Shown here piece after piece: positions 54,933 to 64,000 of a stretch of 64,000 bases of DNA. Below the pieces are notes generated by a model that saw nothing but the letters and a program-made list of their open reading frames with translations, did no database searches and was not told where the DNA came from. The stretch is from Macrothele yani (lineage: Eukaryota > Arthropoda > Arachnida > Araneae > Macrothelidae): assembly GCA_039090855.1 (NCBI GenBank), contig CM077023.1, positions 79,211,127 to 79,275,126 of the forward strand, read 5' to 3'. Position 1 is the first letter of the stretch. Each line of letters starts with the position of its first letter. The position numbers were made by a program, and so were the translations under genes.

Positions 54933-55470
54933 TTACTGAAACTTTGTTTGGATTCTTAGAACCAAGTTTGTAGGTCTTTTTCTGCTCTTTTGCGATATTA
55001 AATCGACCTTTTTTTTGTTTTTGTTGTTGTTGCAGTCGTTTAGGTAGATCCATGCCTCATCAATGGTCACAATAAATTTCCATTTGTATCCGGCTAAGTG
55101 ATTTTCATAAAGAAGTCTACACCGTGTTCTGCGCTCAGTCACGTTGCAAACGGATGTGAACATTATGTTTGTTTGTTTTCTTCTTGAATTCAGATCTTTG
55201 TTTATCACCTTGTTTACGTTGAAAGAAATATCTTTATCGACTTAGCGATTGCTTTTTGGGTCGGTGAATTTTCTTTGAGACCAGGAACCTTACTTTCGAA
55301 ATAGTCGCAAAAGTACGCACCACTCTTTTTCGTGCTAAATACACTGTTTTACGATTTACCCCTCTATTATTAACAATATTGCTTATTTTACATTTAGAAA
55401 TGCCAGTTCCATGATTTTCAGAGCGTTTTTTAATTACAGAATACGAATATTTCTCTTCTTAAAGAGCAAA
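54933..55470 (-). pseudogene. Mariner-superfamily transposase remnant
   Basis: 54933-55208 carries RTRCRLLYENHLAGYKWKF and VTIDEAWIYLNDCN, the first catalytic Asp block of a mariner-related transposase. Upstream (minus sense), 55330-55470 in another frame gives KKRSENHGTGISKCKI and RGVNRKTVYLARKRV, a helix-turn-helix. The catalytic half after the first Asp is gone; frameshifts separate the parts. Confidence 0.7.
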
Positions 55471-55479
55471 TACACAGCC

Positions 55480-56645
55480 TTCTATCGTCACTTTGTTTAC
55501 GTGCGTCACTTTCTAAGCAGACAATTAATACTTAATTAATGTTCTGAGCAGACGATATTTACCTATGTTGTTCTTCATGTTCATCTAACACGGTATCACC
55601 AGTTTCAATTCTTTGAACTTCTTGTATTTTCTGTAATTTTTTATCAAAAACTTTCTAAAAATGTGTTAATATCCTCTGTAATGTATTGTGCATATTTTCC
55701 CCTGCTTGTCAATTATTTTAAATGATAGATTGCATTGTGTCTGAAATGCTTAGAACAAATAACAATCTGTGTTTCCTTACTATTTGAGGATTTTTGCACT
55801 CTGAATTATAGTGGTGTAATCAAAGGCTTTGTAGAAATCAAGAAATTGTGAAAAGAAGCCTAAAATTTCTTACATCTATTTCACTGTATTTTGAGTTCTA
55901 AAGAATAGGATGAACTTATAACTGAATCAATATCAGTCTCGCAAGTCACACTTTTTGATTAATTTGTCCTCTTGATATTCCATCTGAGTGCAAGCTGGTT
56001 TAATATTTTTGTATTTTCTTATATACTAACTGCTATATTTCTCAATTAAATGAAAAATGCTTTGATAACAATAAAAATTACTTCATTTGAATCTCATCGG
56101 GTTAGGTGAGCATTAATCTTGCCACTGCGTAGGCGCTATTATTTTTTGAAACATTTTATCAAAATACTTTTTCTCTGCTATGATTGATTCAATGTGGCTG
56201 TTCCTCCTCTGTGTGTGCGCGTGCTTGTTCCTCTGTTCTCCAACGGCTCTTTTTACATAAAGGACTAATCAGATGCGAGTTTAAACATTACAGCTCCCTG
56301 ATCCAAGAAAAATCAGACTCCTCCAAAGAACGTTAAAATATTTACTTCCAGTTTAAATTTCATATTTAAATTATATATTTATATATAGTTTCTTCATCAC
56401 GAAAAGAATTAGTACATCCTCAAGAACAACTTTGTAAAATTTTTAGCATATGTATTACTTACATAAAACTGGACATTGATATCAAAATTTTCAATATGGT
56501 TTTTTCGCATGTTTAATTTGCACAATTTTGAAACTTCATTTCATTTCTAATTTCCATATTTACCAATGAAAGTGCTTGATTTTGATATACTTATGAAATA
56601 TCTCCCTGCAAATTTGGCATTTCAATTTTTTACATAAGCAATACT
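55480..56645. other. No gene recognised
   Basis: Very AT-rich, with no frame or repeat worth naming. Confidence 0.5.
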
Positions 56646-56674
56646 ATGTTTACGATTTTTTAGAAAACTGCAGT

Positions 56675-58519
56675 GTGTTAAACAAGTTCAACATAGGTAG
56701 TGACCATAGATTGGTGAGATGTAAGATGCACCTCAACACTAAACTCGAACGTGGCAAGCTCATAAGACAAACAAAATCTATTGACATAACCAACCTTAAA
56801 AAACACCATAATACCTTCAAGTTGGAACTGAAGAACAGATTCTCTGCTTTAGAAGGCCTAACATCGGAAGAAGTGAATATTTCTGAAGTTAACAGAAAAG
56901 TAACCAAAGCTCTTATGGAAACAGCAACAAAATTAGCTGCGTCTAAGAACAAGTTGCATGTGAACAAATTATCAGGAAAAACCAAAATGTTGATGCAAAA
57001 AAGAAGAGAGATGAGGACAACTAAAGAAGATGTGACTTCCAAAGTGGAATATATAGAGTTATGCAAGACAGTATGAAAGAGTATCACTGAAGACGTAAAG
57101 AAATTCAACTGTGAACTAGTGAGGAAAGTAATTGAAAACAATCAAAGCCTAAAAATAGCAACGGGACATCTCAGTAAGGGAACAAAACAGATTATGGCAC
57201 TGAGAAAAGAAGATGGTTCTGTAACAAGAAATAGATGCGAAATTTTGACAAGAGTGAAAGATTTCTACTCCAAATTATATGAAAGGAATGATACATGTAC
57301 TCCAGACATCATGAAAGATACCAGTACCAGAGTTCTTCCAGTCCTCCCAGGAGAAGATGGAATTACTGTAGACATCATACAAGAAGCAAGTGGAGAAATC
57401 GAAACAGTACTCGCCCAAATTTTCACTCGAGGCCTTAATGAAGAGAAGATTCCTGAGGATTGGAACAACGCTACAATGATCCTGCTACATAAAAAAGGTG
57501 ACATTGAGGATCTCAGGAACTACAGACCTATCAGCCTCCTATCAGTGGTTTATAAAATCTTCACTAAAGTTCTTTCACGCCGCTTGAAGGTAACACTGGA
57601 GATGGCTCAACCGAGAGAACAAGCTGGATTCAGGAGTGGCTACAGCACAAAAGATCATATCCACGTACTGAGAGAACTAATTGAAAGAGCGAAGGAATAT
57701 GAACTTCCATTGTGCATGGCTTTTATCGATTATGAAAAAGCCTTTGATTCGGTGAAACCATCAGCAGTTACAATGGCTCTGAAATCCTGCGGTATTGAAG
57801 ATGCATACATTAATATTATCAATACCATCTATGAAAATGCAAGTGCAAAGATTCGGCTGTTTGAGAATACAGCACACATAAAAGTTGGAAAGGGAGTGAG
57901 ACAAGGTGACACCATATCTCCAAAGCTCTTTAATGCCACATTGGAGGGTGTCTTTCAGTCGCTGAGCTGGGAAAACAAGGGGATAAAGATTAATGGAGAT
58001 TATCTAACCCACCTTCGTTTTGCTGATGACGTAGTCATTTTTGCAACTACCCCATCAGAGCTGCAGAGTATGATCCAGGAACTTGCTGACAAGAGTAAAG
58101 AAGTGGGATTAAAAATGAACCTTCAGAAGACAAAAGTGATGTTCAATGCTTTTTCAAGAAATGAAGATTTATCGATTGATGGAGTAAAGCTGGAGATAAC
58201 AGACACGCACGTTTATCTTGGACAGCAGATATCAAGTGAGGGTCACATTGATGAAGAAATTAATCGGCGTACAAAACTTGCCTGGAGAGCTTTTGGAAGA
58301 AGCAGCACAATTTTCAAGAGCAATATGCCATTATGTCTTAAAAGAAAAGTGTTTGATCAATGCATCCTTCCAGTGCTTACGCATTGTGCAGAGACGTGGA
58401 TCTTAACTAAAAGAGACATACAAAGGCTGCAGACAACTCAAAGAAGCATGGACAGGTGCATGCTTGGTGTAACCAGGAGAGATAAGAAGAAGAACTGGAC
58501 TCGTAGTTCCGAAAAATGA
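56675..58519 (+). pseudogene. RTE LINE endonuclease end and reverse transcriptase
   Basis: The first residues hold GSDHRLVR, the SDH catalytic motif at the end of APE-type endonucleases. One in-frame TGA at 57074-57076 interrupts; the same frame resumes and stays open to 58519. The RT holds NYRPISLLSVVYKI, FIDYEKAFDSV, VRQGDTISPKLF and the FADD box (LRFADDVVIFA). A frameshift near 58497 separates the last part. Only two lesions, so a young copy by the standards of this window. Confidence 0.92.
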
Positions 58520-58788
58520 CAAGAGCGGAAGACATCATGATCAGAGTTAAATCCCTGAAATGGCAATGGGCTGGACATATTACCAGAAGAACAGACCATC
58601 GATGGACAGCCGAAATTTTAGATTGGATTCCAAGGGACAGGAAAAGACCCAGAAAAAGGCCACATGGGAGATGGGTGGATGAAATTCGAAAGTATGCAGG
58701 TGTGACATGGAGGAGACTGGCACAAGACAGACCGTTGTGGAGGAAACTTGGGGAGACCTTCGTCCAACAGTGGATTGATAATGGTTGA
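58516..58788 (+). pseudogene. RTE LINE C-terminal end
   Basis: A 90-residue frame (MTRAEDIMIRVKSLKWQWAG to the end FVQQWIDNG) that continues the RT protein after the frameshift. In copy 1 the same residues are joined in one frame. Confidence 0.9.
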
Positions 58789-58814
58789 CAATGATGATGA
58801 TGATGTTTACGATT

Positions 58815-60165
58815 AAAAGAAAATATATATATATATATAGTGCTATAATACCACTATACTAACAATGTTCATTTCAACCAATTGAATGACTGAGAGAAAT
58901 TAATCTTTTTCTGTCACCCACACTAACCTTGGGAGGCCTTGATCTTGTAGAGATATGCTTTTTGGTTTAAAGGATTCCAAACTTCTCATCGTCACCCTCA
59001 AATTTGTTAAAATGCCTTGTAAAAACTATCGGCTCCATCCTCCAAACCTCTTATGCACTCCCGGTTGTTAGCGAGTTTTGTTAAAGAAATGCCCTTAGTT
59101 TGACCTTGCCAGGTAGAAGTAGCTTCGCTGGCTTTCTGAACTCACAAACTGCCGTGATTCTTGTCATCCTTGTTTCAAAATAAATTGATTTTAACTATTA
59201 GAAAAATTAAAAGAGCACTAGTACAATTGTAATATTAAGTATTAACTGTGTCTATTTCATACAGCTCAGTTTTATTTGTCGAAGTACAAAATGCTATTTC
59301 AGTGAAAGTTTTTTTTTTTTTTGCTGTTGTTGTTATGTATTTGTTTTTTAAAAAGGTAAAACGAATGCTGTCACACATATTTCCAAAATTTTGGTGCCTT
59401 TCAATACGCAGTGCCCTGGGTCATGGCCCAGGTTGCCCAGTGGTAAACCCGCACCCTGGAACCAGTTACAAAAGCCCGCTTTAAAATGTGGAACTGCTCG
59501 ATTTTATATTTTATTAGTTGATGATTTTAATATTCAGGACACTTATAACCATATAAGGAATTCCAAAGTTTTGATATATCAAGTACTGATGAGTTAACAT
59601 TGCGTTCACACACACACACACACCGGTTCTTCTTTAGCTGTACACAAAACTGGTGTGGTGTAATAGAATTTCTTGTAGTGCGATGGAGCACTAAAGGAGA
59701 TGGGGTAAATGCCGACAGCTACTAGGCTTAATGTCCGTGGTAATAAAGGTAAAAGGTACATAGAATTCGCGATGACAGACTGTGGAAAAGGGACAGGAGA
59801 GAATCATCCAGTGCCGAGTTGTAAATCAGAAAAATTACGTTTTTCATTATACCAGAAAGGAATTTGCGGATTGGTTTGGAGACTGCCCCAAACGTTTGAA
59901 CAATACCTCACAAATGAACGAATTTGTATTTATATAATGCTAAAAGTTGCTCAGACGAAAAGTATCGCCTAGATCAGGTGTCTTCAACCTTTTCAGAATC
60001 GACCTCATGACAAAATAGGAACGGCGGCCAAATGTCTAACGTACTGCGTAACATGACCTAGATGACGTAATACTAAGGTGAGTCAAATTGACAGTGAAGC
60101 AACGGTATGCCTGTCACGAAGTTCAATATTGAGAACAGCAGCTCAGGAGTTGGAAGATGTGGGTT
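58815..60165. other. No gene; CA repeat and weak element ends
   Basis: TA repeat at 58826-58840, T run at 59311-59322, CA repeat at 59608-59623. CAGGTGTCTTCAACC at 59976 resembles a hAT end (after GCCTAGAT). Another stretch, GGTTGCCCAGTGGTAAACCC at 59431, looks like a worn tRNA-type A box. Nothing is firm. Confidence 0.4.
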
Positions 60166-60235
60166 CGAATCAGGGGGAGGATTGGCCCACCGGGATACCG
60201 AGACATTTCCCGGTGGACCACTAGAGAAATGGCCC
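60166..60235. repeat. Transposon-end-like hairpin
   Basis: AGGATTGGCCCACCGGGATA followed by TTTCCCGGTGGACC: CCACCGGGA pairs with TCCCGGTGG. This layout is common at ends of non-autonomous hAT-like elements in animals. Partner end not found. Confidence 0.45.
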
Positions 60236-60498
60236 AATTTCACGTAAATTTTTTTGATATGGAATTTTTGAAACGAACGAATAATAATTTTGGTACTTAT
60301 GAATAATAATCGTTACTTTCATTTGACCTTTTTTTCCGTCCGCAAAGTTATTTCCTTAAAAAGAAAAAAGAAATCTGTTTATGCTGTCTGTTGGCTCTGA
60401 AATGAAATCGCAAAATTCTCTGTACTTATGTTAGAAAAAGTGTCCCGGATCAAGCACGTTGTTATAAATTAAGTAAGCTAAAGCTAACTTACTATTAA

Positions 60499-61587
60499 GT
60501 GTGTGCATGAGTTCCACTCATTTTTGTACGATACAAGGAAAGTAGGAGAACACAACAAATAACGTACCTAGGATTTCACATAATTACGATCATTCTGTAT
60601 GACTTCTTGCCATCTGTCTACGAGTATGAATCCCACGCCGGAAAAACTCCTGTGCTTTAGAGTTAAAAAAGTCACGTATATTGCCGTTTTCAAATCGTCC
60701 AAATCATTGAGGTTTTGGAGAGCTAAGGCGTTCTGTAACGATCGAAAAAGTCTGTAGGTGCGAGGTCAGGTGAATACGCAGGGTGAGGTAACACTTCCCA
60801 ACCAAGTCCAGTAACTTTTGCCGTGTGATTAAAGCAGCATGACGTGTGGCGTCTTCATGATGAAGGATCACGCCTTTGCGATTGACGAGTTCTGGCCGCT
60901 TCGATGTCAGCTGTTCTCGCAATATTCCCAACTGTTGGTAGTAAAGGTCAGCATTTATCGTTCGGTTAGGTGCCAAGACCTCCCAGTGGATTATTCCCTG
61001 GACATCCCATCAAACACCCAACAAAACCTTTTAGGGATGCAGTCCTCCTTTTGAGGTGGCACACAGTCCGTCGACGCTTTACATTACGGTACAGTACCCC
61101 TTTCTCAACACCCGTTACAATTTGTCCCAAAAACGGTTCATTTCTCTGACGAGAAAGCAAGGAAACACAGGCACGAATTTCCTTCTCTCGTTGCTTTCCA
61201 GAAAGCTGGCGCGAAACCCAGTTATCGAACTTGATGATGAACCTAAGCTCATGCATCCGTCTTTCGACTGTTGTTCTGTGTATCGACAACGTTTCCGCTA
61301 ATTCCTGAACGGTTGGATGTGGGTCATTTGTTATGGCTCGGTCCACATCCTCGTCAGAAACCACGGATGGACGTCCAGGACGTGGTTGATCTTTGCAGTT
61401 TCTGTCTCTGTCCCGTCCGTGATTTCCGTTACGAATGACTTACTCGGGCAAACCTGCCTATATATGCTCTACTGCTCCATGCTTTATTGGCCGGAAATTC
61501 GGCACCGCAGCGTCATCTGTGACGTAACTACTCCGATCGCAATTTGCATCTATTACCAAAACGGGGCGAACTTTTGCACACACCCAA
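60499..61587 (-). mobile_element. Mariner element, decayed
   Basis: The left end AGTGTGTGCATGAGTTCCAC and the right end (reversed) GGGTGTGTGCAAAAGTTCGC are inverted repeats of about 30 bp at 70 percent. TA lies next to each. The length of about 1.09 kb is short for a mariner (1.25-1.3 kb), which points to internal deletions. Transposase on the minus strand. Confidence 0.75.
60580..61364 (-). pseudogene. Mariner transposase, broken
   Basis: 60966-61364 holds the helix-turn-helix linker (VQELAETLSIHRTTVERRMHEL), the WVSRQLSGKQ block (WVPH.L in relatives) and RNEPFLGQIVTG. The first catalytic Asp reads Val (TGVEK for TCDEK). 60704-60976 holds LVNRKGVILHHEDATRHAA, where the second catalytic Asp position is disturbed. 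60580-60700 in another frame gives the C-terminal VDRWQEVIQNDRNYV. It is dead at several levels. Confidence 0.85.
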
Positions 61588-62078
61588 TATATTTAGACGT
61601 AGGTCGTCAGATTTGGAACCCAGAGTCACTAGTAGGCCCTACATTCTTTTTGCAATCTTGAAGGCGACACTAGTATCCGTTGTGGTTGACCGCCATCTCC
61701 AGACCTTTATCCACCGACTGACATAGGGCACAAACCGATTATTCCACAGAGATATTTGGAAATCCGTGTCGCAGCCACATTTATCTTGAAAGAAACAACG
61801 ATTTGCTAGTACTGGTTCATTGGTCAGAATAATGGGTAGACTTAACAAAGGTATTTACTCAAGGATGACTATTGAAGGACTTACCCAATACCAATGCACA
61901 GTAGGCGATCAGTGACCAAATAATTAGAAAAATTAATTCATGGGAAAATTATTATATGGCACATGCGCCACATTTCAACTTTCGGAGTTATCATCATGAT
62001 GATTTAGTTGATAATGAGGTTTTTAAGAGACTCATGTTTATTTTTGTTGATTTTTGTCAAAACAAAAGTAAGATCATA
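61588..62078. other. No feature seen
   Basis: Spacer of mixed composition; no frame worth naming. Confidence 0.45.
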
Positions 62079-62484
62079 TACAATTAGGAAACCAATTTCC
62101 CCGAAGAAATAACTCTTCATAAATACATGGTAGGTAGGCATTGTAATGCTGTTATTGGCATATTTTCACTGTTTTCCATGTAGCCACTTCTTTCAGAAAA
62201 CTTGAAAACTATACTTGGTTGAGACGAATACATGGAATACAGTGAAAATATGCCAATAATAGCATTACAATGCCTACCATGTATTTATGAAGAATTATTT
62301 ATCCAGGAAAATTCGTTTCCCAATTGTACATGATGTACTTTGATCACTGAAATCTTTGACCTAAATCCGACCCTGGATGTGAGAAAAGGTCGTGAGACGC
62401 TACGATGAGGCACCAGGAATAGCTTCGACTAGCACAAATCTGAAGGTTCTCAGATATCTATATTCAGTTGCTTTGAATTTCGTT

Positions 62485-62557
62485 GTCCTGGGTAGTGAAT
62501 TGAATAGCATGCTCGACCGGAAATGGGGAAGTGAGGGTTCGATTCCCGCTCCACGAC
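62485..62557 (+). other. tRNA-like core, 73 nt (array unit 1)
   Basis: The outer bases GTCCTGG pair with CCACGAC at 6 of 7 positions. The B box GGGTTCGATTCCC is perfect; the D-arm part (GTAGTGAATTGAATAGCAT) is altered. Same length as the cores at 31593 and 31996. Confidence 0.65.
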
Positions 62558-62843
62558 AATGTAATTTTCAAGTTTTCTGAACTAAGTGGTTACATGGAAT
62601 ACAGTGAAAGTATGCAAATAATTACATTGCCTACCATGTATTTATGAAGAATTATTTCTTTGGGAAAATTCGTTTCCCAGTTGTACTGTATATGATGTAC
62701 TTTGATGACTGGAATTTGTGACCTACATCCGACCCTGGATGCGAGAAAAGGTCGTGAGACGCTACGATGGGGCAGGAATAGCTTCGACTAGCGCAAATCT
62801 CAAGGTTCTCAGATATCTATGTTCAGTTGCTTGGAACTTCCTC

Positions 62844-62918
62844 GTCCTGGGTATAGTGTAATGGCTAGCATGCTCGAATAGAAATCGAGAGGTGCAGATT
62901 CAATTCCCGCTGCAAGAC
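62844..62918 (+). other. tRNA-like core, 75 nt (array unit 2)
   Basis: Anticodon arm CTCGA-ATAGAAA-TCGAG is perfect with a 7-nt loop and T at the position before the anticodon-like AGA. A box TGGGTATAGTGTAATGG is good; B box GATTCAATTCCC is weaker. The outer stem GTCCTGG/GCAAGAC is partial. Confidence 0.65.
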
Positions 62919-62985
62919 AATGTAATTTTCAAGTTTTCTGAGCGAAGTGGTTACATGGAATACAGTGAAAATATGCCAATCATAA

Positions 62986-63439
62986 CAAAAGTAAGAAATA
63001 ATTTCTGAAAGTAAAAAAATTATCTGGTAAAACAGAGCGTTTTGGGTGTGGTTTTATGCTACATTCAATCATGAGCGGATTTCAAAAATTCTTTCACTCC
63101 TAAAGTGCTGTTAAAATTTTGTTCACAACGGAATTCGTTTTACAATGCATATCAGCAGCTCTCTTTCATCCAGGGTTTAACAAAGGTTTTGTGATGAAGA
63201 AATTTCTGAGGTTTTCCCCTCTTCATGCGTGTGCTTTTGTAGTGGACCAAAAGAATAAAATTCCCGGCGTGATTTGGTTGTCCCAATTCGCCCCTAGTTC
63301 GGATCACCACCGGCAAAAGGTTAAATGTTATACATAGAAAAATGGAATAGGGCTGGTAGACCACATGACAAAAAAAAAAAAAAAAAAAAAGAAAAGGAAA
63401 AAAAAAAGGAAGAAAAAGAATGCATGTGTTTATTATGAA
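62986..63439. other. No gene; A-rich run at 63368-63420
   Basis: A plus-strand 72-codon frame (63119-63337) has no recognisable content. The A-rich run sits just outside the Helitron end. Confidence 0.45.
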
Positions 63440-64000
63440 CTAGCGACCCGGACCGGCTTCGCACGGTAGCAATTTAGAATGTACGGCGAATTTTTTTTTT
63501 TTCACCGAGGTGTTATAAGATTTCCTTGTAGACAACACTTGTCGTTTTCCCTCCACACGTGGGCAGGAAAAGGTTTCGTTTTGTCGTGATACGCGAAAGA
63601 GCCACGTAAAGTTGTCCATGAGTAAAACATTCTTCACTTAGGTCAACGCCAGCCACGTTCAGTGTCTGACCCTGTGCTTTATTTATTGTCATGGCAAAGC
63701 AGATTGTTACCGGGAATTGGATTCGTTTGAAACGAAACGGCAAATCTGATGGAATCATTGGAATTCTCGGTATTAAAACTGTTTCTGCAGTGACACAGCC
63801 AGTTAAAATGGTAGCTTCAATCAAAAAGTTTTTCAAAGTTTTTATTTGCAATCGCGTCCTGCATAACTTCGGTGGGTTTAGATTACGCACCAATATAATA
63901 GGAACCCTCACTTTCAGATAGTTTGTGTGCTGGCATGCTGGAAGGATGTAAAGAATTTAGAAATTCTGCAGGGTAATTTACCGGCTCTGTAACGTACCAG
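63440..64000 (-). mobile_element. Helitron 3' end
   Basis: On the minus strand the element ends GGTCCGGGTCGCTAG followed by T. CTAG is the CTRR terminus of Helitrons, and just before it GTGCGAAGCCGG lies in a hairpin-like ACC(C)G...CGGGT context typical of arthropod Helitrons. The helicase C-terminus lies directly upstream. The rest of the element is outside the window. Confidence 0.88.
63513..63998 (-). pseudogene. Helitron Rep/helicase, C-terminal end, frameshifted
   Basis: 63513-63911 encodes PIILVRNLNPPKLC, then FAMTINKAQGQTLNVAGVDL and HGQLYVALSR, the last motifs of the Pif1-type helicase that unwinds DNA during rolling-circle transposition. Upstream, another frame gives NYPAEFLNSLHPSSMPAHKL, the preceding conserved stretch; one extra base near 63915 breaks the join. 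In relatives a Gly-Thr follows PPKLC-N; here Arg-Thr, a minor change. The copy is inactive unless the extra base is a sequencing error. Confidence 0.88.

Larger units (their letters stand above)
56658..58802 (+). mobile_element. RTE-type LINE, 5' truncated (copy 2)
   Basis: Starts in the last part of the APE-type endonuclease and ends in an ATG/GAT triplet tail (58790-58804). The flanks ATGTTTACGATT at 56646-56657 and 58803-58814 are an exact 12-bp target duplication. It overlaps copy 1 (29128-30215) from 57717 to the end with high identity. Confidence 0.95.
62079..62985. mobile_element. Array of inverted-repeat elements with tRNA-like cores
   Basis: The arm TACATGGAATACAGTGAAAA ... TACCATGTATTTATGAAGAA appears at 62229, 62591 and (partly) 62952 in plus sense, a step of 361-362 bp, and once reversed at 62095-62210. 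Between arms lie GACGCTACGATG, GCTTCGACTAGC and a tRNA-like core followed by TTTTCAAGTTTTCTGA. The blocks around the core match those of the 31.5-32.2-kb elements, so both loci belong to one superfamily with different arms. Confidence 0.85.

Noticed and set aside
63119..63337. 72-codon plus-strand frame as a small protein
   Set aside because: Protein-like in places but no conserved motif, no neighbours and next to low-complexity DNA.

Overview
This window is eukaryotic, intron-era genomic DNA that is AT-rich and made almost entirely of transposable elements and their debris. I found no host protein gene I could defend. The mix (many Tc1 and mariner-type DNA transposons, restriction-enzyme-like and RTE-type LINEs, a copia LTR element, a Penelope-type remnant, a Helitron tail and an abundant tRNA-derived SINE) fits an arthropod. 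A spider or other chelicerate is my best guess, from the feel of the transposase families only; this is inference, not proof.

Layout. 0-5.3 kb: two minus-strand LINEs of the Dong/R4 type (reverse transcriptase, CCHC finger, restriction-like endonuclease), each bordered by TAA microsatellites; the first is split by a SINE with a 12-bp target duplication. 5.5-7.6 kb: a long inverted-repeat element whose relative recurs at 24.5-25.3 kb. 8-14 kb: SINEs, a mariner scrap and three Tc1-like elements. 14.5-16.4 kb: a foldback element with ~420-bp arms, followed by a 146-bp tandem array. 19.5-20.8 kb: the best preserved transposon of the window, a 1,310-bp mariner-superfamily element with ~85-bp inverted ends, TA duplication and a 386-codon open transposase. 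22.5-24.1 kb: Tc1-like; 25.9-27.2 kb: a decayed relative of the 19.5-kb element. 27.7-31.3 kb: an 82-bp minisatellite, a perfect 28-bp-arm hairpin, and an unclassified inverted-repeat element carrying an RTE LINE fragment. 31.5-32.4 kb: inverted-repeat elements carrying tRNA-like cores. 34.5-36.0 kb: a near-solo LTR. 36.9-43.0 kb: a complete but dead copia element whose 5' LTR holds a 1,541-bp Tc1-like transposon. 44-51 kb: mostly unannotatable AT-rich DNA with small tandem repeats and two SINEs. 51.3-52.3 kb: a head-to-head Penelope-like remnant with a GIY-YIG endonuclease frame; 52.4-53.9 kb: the second copy of the Tc1-like element. 54.9-58.8 kb: a mariner scrap and a longer RTE LINE with a clear target duplication. 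60.5-61.6 kb: a mariner element. 62.1-63.0 kb: a tandem array with two more tRNA-like cores. 63.4-64 kb: the 3' end of a Helitron.

The genes do not form a pathway. What they record is a history of nested insertion: SINE into LINE, Tc1 into LTR, LINE into an inverted-repeat element, and probably a foldback element plus satellite into a Tc1 element. Nearly every coding region is broken. The exceptions worth noting are the open transposase at 19.5-20.7 kb and the transposase at 37.5-38.6 kb, which carries one nonsense codon. The most unusual theme is short inverted-repeat elements that carry tRNA-like cores of 73-75 nt, seen at two loci 30 kb apart.
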